Of a stretch of 64,000 bases of DNA, positions 57,025-64,000 are shown piece after piece. The notes beneath the pieces were generated by a model. That model was not told the origin of the DNA, made no database searches, and worked only from the letters and a program-made list of their open reading frames with translations. A program made the translations under genes and the position numbers. The stretch's first letter is position 1. Each line of letters begins with the position of its first letter. The DNA comes from Synergistaceae bacterium (GTDB lineage: Bacteria > Synergistota > Synergistia > Synergistales > Aminobacteriaceae): positions 1 to 64,000 of the forward strand of contig JAISUO010000024.1 in the NCBI GenBank assembly GCA_031272035.1, given 5' to 3'.

Positions 57025-58395
57025 TTACCTCCGCGCCCAAAAAGATCGGCCGTCATACTCCGCCAGTTTCGAGCGATTATATTCCCTCAGCAGCAAAAAA
57101 AGCGCGAAGAGACCGCTGGCCGCATCCACCGCCGGAAAGCAGAACCAGACCCCCGTCAGGCCGAAAAAGCGAGGCAGAATTAAAATGGAAGGAATCAAAA
57201 AAACGAACTGACGGGCGAGGGAGAGCGTCAGACAGGTTCCAGCCCGTCCCAGTCCCTGAAAAAAACTCGTGACGATGAGGGCTATCCCCACAAACTGCAC
57301 GGCGGCGTAGGAAATGCGCGCCCCCAGGATCGCTGTCCGGAGAAGGTCCTCGTCGGTGGTGAAAAGGCGGAGCATCTCCTCCGCAAAAAAATACACCGTC
57401 ACCGCGCTGAGGAAAAAGTAGCCGGAAGCCGTGGCAAGGGCCCACTTGAGGGCATCGAGGACCCGACCGAAAAGACGCGCTCCCTGATTGTAGGCGAAAA
57501 TCGTCTGCATCGCCTCCGCAACGCCAATCACCGGAAGAAACAGAAGAGAATCCCATCCCATGAAGGCCCCCATGGCGGACACGGCGATGTCCCCGCCGTG
57601 AAAGCGGAGCGCGTGGTTGAAAAGGACGAAAAAAAGCGTGAAGGAAAGCTCCGAAAGACAGGGAGAAAGCCCGAGAGAAAAAATGCGCGCCAGCAGGACG
57701 GGCCGGGGAACCAGACTGGCGGCCCGAAAACGCAGGACTCCCATGCGCCTGATGTAGAAGGACGCCACCCAGAAGGCGGACAGCGCCTGCGAGATAACCG
57801 TCCCCAGCGCCGCTCCGGCGATGCCCATGCTCAGGACTCCCACGAACAGGGCGTCCAGAGCGATATTGCAGAGCGCCCCCAAAATCTGGGTGCCCATGGC
57901 GAAGGTCGGGTGTCCCTCCGCCCGAATGCAGAAATTCAGGGCCAAAGCGATCACCGAAAAGGGAACTCCCCACAGGATGATCCGCATGTACTCCCGGGCC
58001 GAAGGCAGCAGAGTCTCTCCCGCTCCGCTGAAGCGCAGAAGCCCGTCCAGCGAAAGATGCCCCGCCAGGGCGATACAGAGCGCCGCGGCGAGTACGGTGC
58101 TCATGGCGCCGCCCAGCACCCGCTCGGCCCGTGGGAAATTCTTCTCTCCCAGAGCGAGGGTCATCAGAGGAGCCGCGCCCGTTCCGAAAAGCAGGGAAAG
58201 CGCCATCAGAAAGAGCATAAAGGGGAAACAGATGCTGATCGCCGCCAGAGCGCCGGGCCCCACAAGGCGTCCGACGAATATGCGGTCCACGATATTGTAC
58301 AGCGCGTTGGCCAACATGCCCGTTATGGAGGGCAGAGCAAAGGAAAGAATAAGTCGGGGGATGGGCTCGACGCCCATGCGTTCTGGTCGCTGCAT
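57025..58395 (-). CDS. MATE-family multidrug/cation efflux transporter
   Basis: The 456-residue protein has twelve predicted transmembrane helices and the MATE pattern: ALPSITGMLANALYNIVDRIFVG in TM1-2, FGTGAAPLMTLALGEKN after TM3 and a related repeat in the second half (FAYNQGARLFGRVLDALKWA). It resembles the MepA branch. MATE proteins expel cationic drugs or metabolites with Na+ or H+. ATG 58395 starts MQRPERMG. The gene precedes the dehydrogenase group but has 134 bases and a separate promoter candidate between, so co-transcription is uncertain. Confidence 0.93.
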   Translation of the reverse strand: MQRPERMGVEPIPRLILSFALPSITGMLANALYNIVDRIFVGRLVGPGALAAISICFPFMLFLMALSLLFGTGAAPLMTLALGEKNFPRAERVLGGAMSTVLAAALCIALAGHLSLDGLLRFSGAGETLLPSAREYMRIILWGVPFSVIALALNFCIRAEGHPTFAMGTQILGALCNIALDALFVGVLSMGIAGAALGTVISQALSAFWVASFYIRRMGVLRFRAASLVPRPVLLARIFSLGLSPCLSELSFTLFFVLFNHALRFHGGDIAVSAMGAFMGWDSLLFLPVIGVAEAMQTIFAYNQGARLFGRVLDALKWALATASGYFFLSAVTVYFFAEEMLRLFTTDEDLLRTAILGARISYAAVQFVGIALIVTSFFQGLGRAGTCLTLSLARQFVFLIPSILILPRFFGLTGVWFCFPAVDAASGLFALFLLLREYNRSKLAEYDGRSFWARR

Positions 58396-58411
58396 GATAA
58401 ATTCCTCGTGT

Positions 58412-58417
58412 TAAAAT
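58412..58417 (+). promoter_or_regulatory. Extended -10 promoter for the DEDD exonuclease gene
   Basis: TGT-TAAAAT lies about 45 bases before ATG 58464. It immediately precedes a 12-bp tandem duplication in the leader. Confidence 0.42.
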
Positions 58418-58428
58418 TTAAAATAACG

Positions 58429-58452
58429 CCCGTTCAAAAACCCGTTCAAAAA
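58429..58452. repeat. 12-bp perfect tandem duplication
   Basis: CCCGTTCAAAAA is present twice (58429-58440, 58441-58452), directly before the GGAG ribosome-binding site of the exonuclease gene. Confidence 0.85.
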
Positions 58453-58463
58453 GGAGAAGATCT

Positions 58464-59249
58464 ATGCGTGTTGCCGTTTTCGACCTGGAGACAAACGGAA
58501 TGACGGGTTCCTCCGTACTTTCCGCCTCTTCACTGGTTTTCGACAGCCACGGGGCTCTTCTGGGGCTTTTCAACCGTTTCTACTTTCCACAGGAGCGCTG
58601 GGATGCCCGAACCGCGCAAATCCACGGGCTGACTCCGGAGCGGCTGCGGGCTCTGCGCGCCGCAAGGCCCGCGCCTTCGTATTTTTTGGAGGACTGGCCG
58701 GATCTGATCGATTTCTGGTATGAACGGGGCGTGGAGGGAATCGTCGTACACAACCTGACCTTCGACACCTCTTTTCTGCCCGAAATCGCCCAGAGCGCCT
58801 TCCCCTGGTGGTGTTCCATGAGAGGACTCACCGACTGGTGCGCCATCCCCCATCGTCCGGGAAACGCCGGAACGGCGGAAAAACGATACAAATGGCCCAA
58901 ACTGAGGGAAGCTCTGGATATCTTCTGCAATGGCCCCCGAAGTCTCCCGCCTCCCCCTCGAACCTCCCACATCGAGGAAGCTCTGGGGCTGGCGCGGCCT
59001 CACGTTTCCCTGTGGGACTGCTTCGAGCTCTATCGCGTCGTGGTTCGCGTGGCCCTTCATCGTCCCGATCTTTTGACCTTCGCTCCCCATGTGATCCCTT
59101 TTCAGGCCCCGGGGAAAAAGAGGGGGCGCTTCTCCCCGTCTCTGTTCGACCCCGGGGACGCACGTTTTTTTCCGAAGAGCGATCCGTTCACGGAAGCCCT
59201 TTTCGCCTGCGAACAAAAGCTGCACTCCTTTTGCGACCCCGGCGGCTGA
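58464..59249 (+). CDS. DEDDh-type 3'-5' exonuclease (DnaQ-like fold)
   Basis: The 261-residue protein has the three exonuclease motifs: FDLETNG (ExoI, residues 6-12), VVHNLTFDTSFL (ExoII, about 95-106) and HVSLWDCFELY with H and D (ExoIII, about 184-194). This makes it a DEDDh nuclease. The C-terminal 60 residues have no recognisable domain. It may act in DNA repair, proofreading or RNA trimming; no partner is coupled, and it stands alone. It meets the convergent CNNM gene with five bases between stops. Confidence 0.82.
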   Translation: MRVAVFDLETNGMTGSSVLSASSLVFDSHGALLGLFNRFYFPQERWDARTAQIHGLTPERLRALRAARPAPSYFLEDWPDLIDFWYERGVEGIVVHNLTFDTSFLPEIAQSAFPWWCSMRGLTDWCAIPHRPGNAGTAEKRYKWPKLREALDIFCNGPRSLPPPPRTSHIEEALGLARPHVSLWDCFELYRVVVRVALHRPDLLTFAPHVIPFQAPGKKRGRFSPSLFDPGDARFFPKSDPFTEALFACEQKLHSFCDPGG

Positions 59250-59254
59250 CGTAT

Positions 59255-60634
59255 TCAGTCCGGTTCTTTCGTTTGATTTTCCGAGGGCTCCGGCGAACCG
59301 GCCGCCCCTTCCGGAAGAGCGGCCTCCTGATTTTTACCGGCTTCGGCCCGAAGTTTCTCCTCCAGCCGCGTGACCAGGATCTGATCGATTTTGTAGTTGT
59401 CGATGTCGATCACTTCGAATTTATAGCCGGCGAAGTTCACGAAATCCGTGCGGTGGGGGATCCGCCGCAGCATGTAGGTCAAAAAGCCCCCGATGGTCTC
59501 GTAATTTTCCGCGTTGGGAAACTCCTCGATGTCGAAGGCGCGCATCACGTCGTCGATGGGGGTGGCCCCCTCCACCAGCCATGAATGGTCGTCGCGCTTC
59601 ATGATTTGCTCTTCCTGTCCCACCAGGTTCCCCATCAGCATCGCCATGATGTCCTTCAGAGAAATGATGCCCACCACCAGCGCGTACTCGTTCAGCACCA
59701 CGGCGATGTCCTCACTGGACCCCCTGAACTGGTCCATGGCCTCGGCCAGGGTCAGGGTGTCCGGAATGATCATGGGGGCTTCCACCTTCAGCCCGTCCTT
59801 CCCCAGGGTCAGGCTCTGGCCGTTCAGAAGCCGCGCCAGCAGGTCCTTGGAGTTCACATAGCCCTTCACATGGTCGATGTCCCCGGAGCAGACCAGATAC
59901 ACGGAATGGGGAGACTCCGCCACTTTGGCCTTGATTTCCTCTTCGCTGTCTCCCAGGTCGAAGTACACGATATTTTCCCGGGTGGTCATGGCCGAGGGAA
60001 CGGTTCGGGTGTCCAGCTCGAAAACATTGCCGATAAGCTCCTTCTCCTGACTGCGCAGGACGCCCGAAAGAGCTCCGGCCTCCATAACCGCGTAGATCTC
60101 GTCGGAGGTGATTTCCTCGTTCCGTTTCTCCGGCATTCCCAGGTGCCTGAAAATCACGGTGGCGGAAGTGTTCAGACTTCTGGAGAAGGGGCTGAACAGG
60201 CGCATGAACCGCTTCATGGGCCCGATGAGGCGCATGGCGACGGTTTCGGGCGCAATCATGGCGATGCGCTTGGGAATCAGGTCCGCGAAGAAAACGAAGG
60301 CCATGGTCACCGCCGCGAAGGACAGGGCGGAAGCGATGCTGTGGGCCACCGCGGCGTGGATGAAAGACGGAAAAAGCGCGGCCAGCGGAGGCGAAAAATA
60401 AGAATCTCCCACAATACCCGCAAGAATTGCTACTCCGTTCACGCCTATCTGAATTGTAGTAAAAAATACCCCCGGCTGCTCCTGCACGGAGAGAACGGAG
60501 GAGGCGGCAGATTCCCCTCCTTCTTCCAGAATCCGCAGTTTCACCCGTCGGGATGCCGCAAGAGAAATTTCCGACATGGAAAAAAAGGAGCTGGCCAACA
60601 TCAGAACAACGATGATCAAAATCCCGGTAAACAT
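59255..60634 (-). CDS. CNNM/CorC-family membrane protein (hemolysin-like, CBS pair)
   Basis: The 459-residue protein has an N-terminal DUF21/CNNM membrane domain with about four helices (SSFFSMSEISLAASRRVKL, TIQIGVNGVAILAGI). A CBS-domain pair follows (about residues 205-335, with SVYLVCSGDIDHVKGYVNSK and VVLNEYALVVGIISLKDIMA). A CorC_HlyC domain (about 350-430) and an acidic tail complete it. Homologues handle Mg2+ or other divalent cations; older annotations as hemolysin lack support. ATG 60634 has a GGGAGG site. Confidence 0.93.
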   Translation of the reverse strand: MFTGILIIVVLMLASSFFSMSEISLAASRRVKLRILEEGGESAASSVLSVQEQPGVFFTTIQIGVNGVAILAGIVGDSYFSPPLAALFPSFIHAAVAHSIASALSFAAVTMAFVFFADLIPKRIAMIAPETVAMRLIGPMKRFMRLFSPFSRSLNTSATVIFRHLGMPEKRNEEITSDEIYAVMEAGALSGVLRSQEKELIGNVFELDTRTVPSAMTTRENIVYFDLGDSEEEIKAKVAESPHSVYLVCSGDIDHVKGYVNSKDLLARLLNGQSLTLGKDGLKVEAPMIIPDTLTLAEAMDQFRGSSEDIAVVLNEYALVVGIISLKDIMAMLMGNLVGQEEQIMKRDDHSWLVEGATPIDDVMRAFDIEEFPNAENYETIGGFLTYMLRRIPHRTDFVNFAGYKFEVIDIDNYKIDQILVTRLEEKLRAEAGKNQEAALPEGAAGSPEPSENQTKEPD

Positions 60635-60766
60635 AAAATATACCTCCCGCGAAGCACGTTCGGCGCGTCTTCGCCTGTCGTTTCAGTTTATCATAAAAAA
60701 CGGCGGCTATGGACCCTGCGCAATTCCTGCGATATTATCGTACCGATCTTTTTCACCGATTTGATT

Positions 60767-60796
60767 TTGTGACAAAGGTCGGAACGAAGTTAAAAT
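60767..60796 (+). promoter_or_regulatory. Promoter candidate for the YhaM-like exonuclease operon
   Basis: TTGTGA (60767-60772), 18 bases and TAAAAT (60791-60796), with start near 60803 and a leader of about 35 bases. Confidence 0.45.
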
Positions 60797-60839
60797 AAAA
60801 TATCGAGAAAACATAATTTTTTACTGACGGGGTGACATT

Positions 60840-61913
60840 TTGTCGGAGCAGAGAGAAAAGCAGGACAGACGACGCATGAGTACCGTGGAGGTCAAAAAAC
60901 TTCCCAAAGACTCCACGTTTTACGTTTTGGGAGTGATTTCCCGCATCGTACAGCGCAGAGATAAAAATGACCGCCCCTTCTGGGACCTGACCCTCATGGA
61001 CGAATACGGGCAGATCGAGGGAAAGGCCTGGGGCAACGCCGACTGGTGGGACATCCGGGGAGACGTCAAATACAAAACAGACCCTCTGGAAGACGAGAAC
61101 TTTAAAAATCTGGAAGGACAAACCGCGGGGCTGCAGGGGAAAGTCGTGGAGTTTCGCGACCAGAACCAGTTCAACTTCAACGCCGTGTACTACGTGGATC
61201 AGGAGAAATACCCTCCTTACAGTTTCGTCAGGCGCTCTCCCATGCCTCCGGAAAAGATGGAAAAGGAGTTTCGGGACCTGATCGGGACCTGCGGACAGCC
61301 CATGAGGGGCTTTTTGGAGGATCTGTTCTTCAATCGGGGCATATGGCGGGAGTACAGCACCTGCCCGGCGGCGGTGAACATGCACCACGCCTACGTGGGG
61401 GGCCTTCTGGAACACTCTCTGACGACCACCCGTTCGGCGGTGGGTATCGCGCAGAGCTACCGGGACGCGGGGTTCGCCGTGAACATGGACGTGGTGATCG
61501 GCGGCGGACTTCTCCACGACCTGGGCAAGCTGGAGACCTATCGTCTTTCCCCCGCCCCCGAGGTAACCCTGGCGGGAAACGTCGTGGACCACATCGTGAT
61601 GGGCTACCACCGTTTCATGAACCTGGCGGCGGACTGCGGTCTGGATGAGATGACGGCCCTGGCGGTGGGGCATATTCTGGTGAGCCACCACGGCAGTAAG
61701 GAGTTCGGCTCTCCCGTTCTGCCCGCCACCCCGGAGGCGCTTATCGTCTCCGCCGCCGACGAGCTGGACTTCCGGCTCTACTGCTGGAGAGAGCAGACGG
61801 GCCAGCTGGAGGGCGCGAAGGAGGTCACCGAATACATCCTTCCGGTGCAGAGGCGTTTCTGGAAATCGCCCCGGGGCGGCGAGCCCGAAGCGGAATCCTC
61901 CACCTCCGCATGA
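60840..61913 (+). CDS. YhaM-like 3'-5' exoribonuclease (OB fold + HD domain)
   Basis: The 357-residue protein begins with an OB-type nucleic-acid-binding region (about residues 20-115; YVLGVISRIVQRRDKNDRPF, LTLMDEYGQIEGKAWGN). It continues with an HD domain (HHAYVGGLLEHSLTTT, then GGGLLHDLGKLETY and HILVSHHG). This order is that of YhaM/CbfI, which trims RNA and single-stranded DNA from the 3' end with Mn2+. The TTG start at 60840 has GGGGTGA upstream; an internal ATG at residue 13 is less well served. It overlaps the next gene by four bases. Confidence 0.88.
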   Translation: MSEQREKQDRRRMSTVEVKKLPKDSTFYVLGVISRIVQRRDKNDRPFWDLTLMDEYGQIEGKAWGNADWWDIRGDVKYKTDPLEDENFKNLEGQTAGLQGKVVEFRDQNQFNFNAVYYVDQEKYPPYSFVRRSPMPPEKMEKEFRDLIGTCGQPMRGFLEDLFFNRGIWREYSTCPAAVNMHHAYVGGLLEHSLTTTRSAVGIAQSYRDAGFAVNMDVVIGGGLLHDLGKLETYRLSPAPEVTLAGNVVDHIVMGYHRFMNLAADCGLDEMTALAVGHILVSHHGSKEFGSPVLPATPEALIVSAADELDFRLYCWREQTGQLEGAKEVTEYILPVQRRFWKSPRGGEPEAESSTSA

Positions 61914-62863
61914 GCTGCAAAATTATCCTCACCAGGGACCACGACGGCCGCAGGCTGGACCGTACCATCCGCTCGATCTGGCCCTTTCTGCCTCTGTCCG
62001 CCGTCATGGGGGGCCTGCGAAGGGGCGAGGTGCGGCTGGACGCCCTGAAGGTTCGGGAGGGAGGAACCCGCGTTCATGAAGGGCAGGAACTTTACGTCCC
62101 CTGGGAGGAGCCTGGCGGCGAACCGGTGATTCCCAACCGGGGGAAGGTTCCCGTGATCTGGAAAGGCGAACAGGCCGTGGTCGTGGACAAACCGGCGGAC
62201 CTCACGGTGCAGCCGGACGTGAAGGGCGGAGACAGCGTCATTTCCCGTATATGGACGATGTACGGCGCGGGAGGTCAGGGATTTTCTCCCGCGGCCGTGC
62301 ATCGGCTGGATCGCAATACCACCGGCGTTCTGATCGTGGCCCTCACCGGAAAGGGACTGAGGGAACTGGAGCGTCTTTTCAGGGAAAGGCAGGTCCGTAA
62401 GCGCTACCTGGCCGTGGTCGTTGGGGAGCTGCCGGAACGGGGGCTTGCAGAGGCTCCTCTTTTAAAGGACGAAGCCAGCAACACGGTTCGGGTGGCGGCG
62501 GGCGGAAAAACGGCGAAGACCCGCTACCGCCGGCTGGCCTCCAGCGGCGATCTTTCCCTGGCTTCCATTGAGATCCTGACCGGACGCACCCACCAGGCCC
62601 GGGTTCACATGGCCTATATCGGCCACCCGATCCTCGGGGACAGAAAATACGGCGACAGAGGAACCAACCGGCTCCGAAAATTCGAAGCTCCCCGTCCTCT
62701 GCTCCACGCCAGAGAACTGAGTTTTCCGCCGGGTTTGTCCGGTACGCTGACGGAACTGGCGGGACGGACTTTCCGGGCGGAGCTGCCGGCGGATATGCGC
62801 AGAGTCTTCGAAAAGGAAGGCTGGAAAATCGACCTGGACTTATTGGATCGGGATGATAAATGA
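61910..62863 (+). CDS. RluA-family pseudouridine synthase
   Basis: The 317-residue enzyme has an N-terminal S4-like RNA-binding segment (about residues 10-65) and a catalytic domain with HRLDRNTTGVL, whose aspartate is the nucleophile. RTHQARVHMAYIGHPILGD and a C-terminal RPLLHARELSF follow. It isomerises uridines in 23S rRNA or tRNA; RluC/D-type sequence features fit best, but the exact site cannot be predicted. Its ATG overlaps the stop of the YhaM-like gene (ATGA), linking two RNA-processing functions. Confidence 0.93.
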   Translation: MSCKIILTRDHDGRRLDRTIRSIWPFLPLSAVMGGLRRGEVRLDALKVREGGTRVHEGQELYVPWEEPGGEPVIPNRGKVPVIWKGEQAVVVDKPADLTVQPDVKGGDSVISRIWTMYGAGGQGFSPAAVHRLDRNTTGVLIVALTGKGLRELERLFRERQVRKRYLAVVVGELPERGLAEAPLLKDEASNTVRVAAGGKTAKTRYRRLASSGDLSLASIEILTGRTHQARVHMAYIGHPILGDRKYGDRGTNRLRKFEAPRPLLHARELSFPPGLSGTLTELAGRTFRAELPADMRRVFEKEGWKIDLDLLDRDDK

Positions 62864-62896
62864 AAAATGACTATATAATGAAAAACGAGAATGAAT

Positions 62897-62926
62897 GATA
62901 TTGATATTGAGATTGAAATTGAAATT
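62897..62926. repeat. 6-bp tandem repeat, five copies
   Basis: Units GATATT, GATATT, GAGATT, GAAATT, GAAATT run without interruption in the AT-rich gap after the RluA gene, followed by related GAGAGTTGAG. Confidence 0.8.
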
Positions 62927-62954
62927 GAGAGTTGAGACTGAGGATAAATAAATC

Positions 62955-62990
62955 AAAAAATGCGGAGCCGCCTCTGACCCCGCATTTTTT
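62955..62990. terminator. Bidirectional terminator between the RluA gene and rpmB
   Basis: AAAAAATGCGG (62955-62965) and CCGCATTTTTT (62980-62990) form an 11-bp stem with a 14-base loop. The T tracts on each strand serve both convergent genes. It abuts the rpmB stop codon. Confidence 0.85.
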
Positions 62991-63200
62991 TCAGACGCCG
63001 GCCGCCCGAACCGCCCTTTTCACGAAACCTGATTTCAGGCATTTGGCGCAGACGCGAACCTTGATGGAGCTTCCGTCGCCCACGTCGATCCTCGCATTCT
63101 GAAGATTGATCAGCCAACGACGGCGGGTGTGCCGATTCGAGTGGCTGACCGCGTTGCCCGCCGCGGGACCTCGTCCGCAGCACTGACAGACCTTTGCCAT
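62991..63200 (-). CDS. rpmB: 50S ribosomal protein L28
   Basis: The 69-residue L28 starts [20 protein letters not shown], then [14 protein letters not shown] and a C-terminal VCAKCLKSG. Two CxxC pairs (C5? region CQCC and CAKC) indicate the zinc-binding form. ATG 63200 follows AGGAGGAGAG, so the longer frame to 63296 is rejected. It is a monocistronic ribosomal gene, as L28 often is. Confidence 0.96.
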   Translation of the reverse strand: MAKVCQCCGRGPAAGNAVSHSNRHTRRRWLINLQNARIDVGDGSSIKVRVCAKCLKSGFVKRAVRAAGV

Positions 63201-63432
63201 TGATACTCTCCTCCTGACATTGTACGAACAAAAAAAGTTCCTTTGGAATAAAAACTTCGCCAGGGAACCCCCTTCGTCCCGAATCCTTTTATACATACCT
63301 GAAGGATTTTATCACATCACAGGCAAAATGACACAGAAACGGTATTTCCCGCACAAAATCGAATAAAAACGCTAAAATGATGGAGAATCAAAAAAGGGTA
63401 AAAAAATTTTACCCTGACAGGAGGACGCAAAA

Positions 63433-63669
63433 ATGAATTTCGGTGAAAACCTGGAACACCTGGACGAAATACTGAAGCGGCTCGAAGAGGGGAAACTCTC
63501 CCTGGACGAATCGCTGGAGGTTTTTGAAAAAGGCATTCTCCTGATACGGGAGAGTCGGGACTTTCTGGCTCTGGCGGAACAAAAGGCCACGATCCTCACC
63601 CGGGACGGCGAAGAAATTCCCTTCGACCGGGACGAAGAAGGTCGGGAAAAAGAATCCAATCTTACGTAA
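63433..63669 (+). CDS. xseB: Exodeoxyribonuclease VII small subunit
   Basis: The 78-residue protein has the XseB pattern of two helices: FGENLEHLDEILKRLEEGKL, then LDESLEVFEKGILLIRES and an acidic end. It assembles with XseA to degrade single-stranded DNA. xseA is not in the window. The start ATG 63433 follows CAGGAGG. It lies alone between rpmB (divergent) and the start of gdhA. Confidence 0.9.
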   Translation: MNFGENLEHLDEILKRLEEGKLSLDESLEVFEKGILLIRESRDFLALAEQKATILTRDGEEIPFDRDEEGREKESNLT

Positions 63670-63679
63670 ATAAGCGTAC

Positions 63680-63707
63680 TTAAAATTAAATTTAAATATG
63701 CTATTAT
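63680..63707 (+). promoter_or_regulatory. Promoter candidate for gdhA
   Basis: TTAAAA (63680-63685), 16 bases and TATTAT (63702-63707) preceded by TGC. The predicted leader is about 160 bases, which is long. Confidence 0.4.
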
Positions 63708-63875
63708 TGGCAAGGTTGAACTACAAGTAAGCATTTTATCTCATTTTTTCGTGATGACGTTTGTTGCAGGTAAGGAAATGTTTCTCAGAATTCAATCAGG
63801 ATCGCGTTTTATAGTTTCAGATTCCGAAGTTTGAAAAAACAGGAAAGCTGAATAATTTTTCGGAGGTGTATAAAA

Positions 63876-64000
63876 ATGTCTGGTATTAGAAGAACGGCTA
63901 CGAACGTACTGCTGGACACCGCACTCAGAAATTTTTACGGCGCGGCGGAGGAAATGGGACTTGACGAAAACATGATTGCCATTCTGGGCAGTTCCGAGCG
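63876..64000 (+). CDS. gdhA: Glu/Leu/Phe/Val dehydrogenase, 5' end only
   Basis: An open frame from ATG 63876 (CGGAGG upstream) runs off the right edge. Its 41 visible residues include ATNVLLDTALRNFYGAAEEM and GLDENMIAILGSSER, the conserved N-terminal helix region of bacterial glutamate dehydrogenases. The enzyme deaminates glutamate to 2-oxoglutarate, central in amino-acid-fermenting anaerobes. The catalytic lysines lie beyond the window, so substrate class cannot be checked. Confidence 0.8.
   Translation, partial: MSGIRRTATNVLLDTALRNFYGAAEEMGLDENMIAILGSSE

Overview
The window reads as a chromosomal segment from a diderm anaerobe of the phylum Synergistota. Four things point that way: a cell-surface protein ending in a Synergist-CTERM-type tail (48962-51364); two large SLH-domain outer-membrane beta-barrel proteins that end in phenylalanine (32493-36137); a meso-diaminopimelate-type MurE; and a GTP-type PEP carboxykinase with amino-acid-fermentation style neighbours, including the start of a Glu/Leu/Phe/Val dehydrogenase at the right edge. 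By eye the coding DNA is GC-rich, and several intergenic regions are strikingly AT-rich. No tRNA, rRNA, CRISPR array or complete insertion sequence was seen. Species cannot be fixed from the sequence alone.

Layout. 1-2.0 kb: a two-gene radical-SAM/DUF4130 DNA-metabolism pair. 2.2-3.8 kb: a lone thioredoxin-like ferredoxin and a Gfo/Idh/MocA oxidoreductase, bracketed by two copies of a short inverted-repeat element. 3.9-22.6 kb: one long leftward division and cell wall (dcw) cluster in the order mraZ-rsmH-ftsL-ftsI-murE-mraY-murD-ftsW-murG-murC-murB-ftsQ-ftsA-ftsZ, followed by a SPOR protein, folC and pgeF. murF and ddl are absent from it. Upstream of mraZ lies a five-unit, 10-bp-period GTG array that looks like a MraZ operator. 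22.7-25.6 kb: RNase P RNA (leftward), diverging from rny-ymdB. 25.7-28.5 kb: pnp-dut. 28.7-32.4 kb: small zinc-ribbon and exported proteins, an exported FAD oxidoreductase with SLH-like repeats, and a short exported protein with a phage Mu F-like C-terminus. 32.4-38.3 kb: two paralogous SLH porins with a shared mRNA leader and duplicated terminators, then pckG. 38.5-45.6 kb: a WG-repeat protein and the heat-shock operon hrcA-grpE-dnaK-dnaJ-cbpA behind a CIRCE operator. 45.7-48.9 kb: folP-folK and an unrecognised tail-anchored protein. 49-54 kb: the Synergist-CTERM protein, a coiled-coil membrane protein, an Rpn-type nuclease with broken 3' duplications, and a probable 6S RNA. 53.7-58.4 kb: a leftward MATE / iron alcohol dehydrogenase / decarboxylase beta subunit / hydratase group. 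58.5-64 kb: a DEDD exonuclease, a CNNM/CorC protein, a YhaM-like exonuclease with an RluA synthase, L28, xseB and the 5' end of gdhA.

How it fits together. Most of the window is core cell biology: peptidoglycan precursor synthesis and septation, RNA turnover (RNase P, RNase Y, PNPase, YhaM, 6S RNA), protein folding and folate synthesis. Lineage-specific envelope biology (SLH porins, sorted surface protein, SLH oxidoreductase) lies between these blocks. Many promoter candidates share an extended -10 (TGN before a TATAAT-like hexamer) with a poor -35, which is probably the local housekeeping promoter style.

Gene starts were chosen by ribosome-binding site and family alignment from memory. All functions are family-level readings with no database search.
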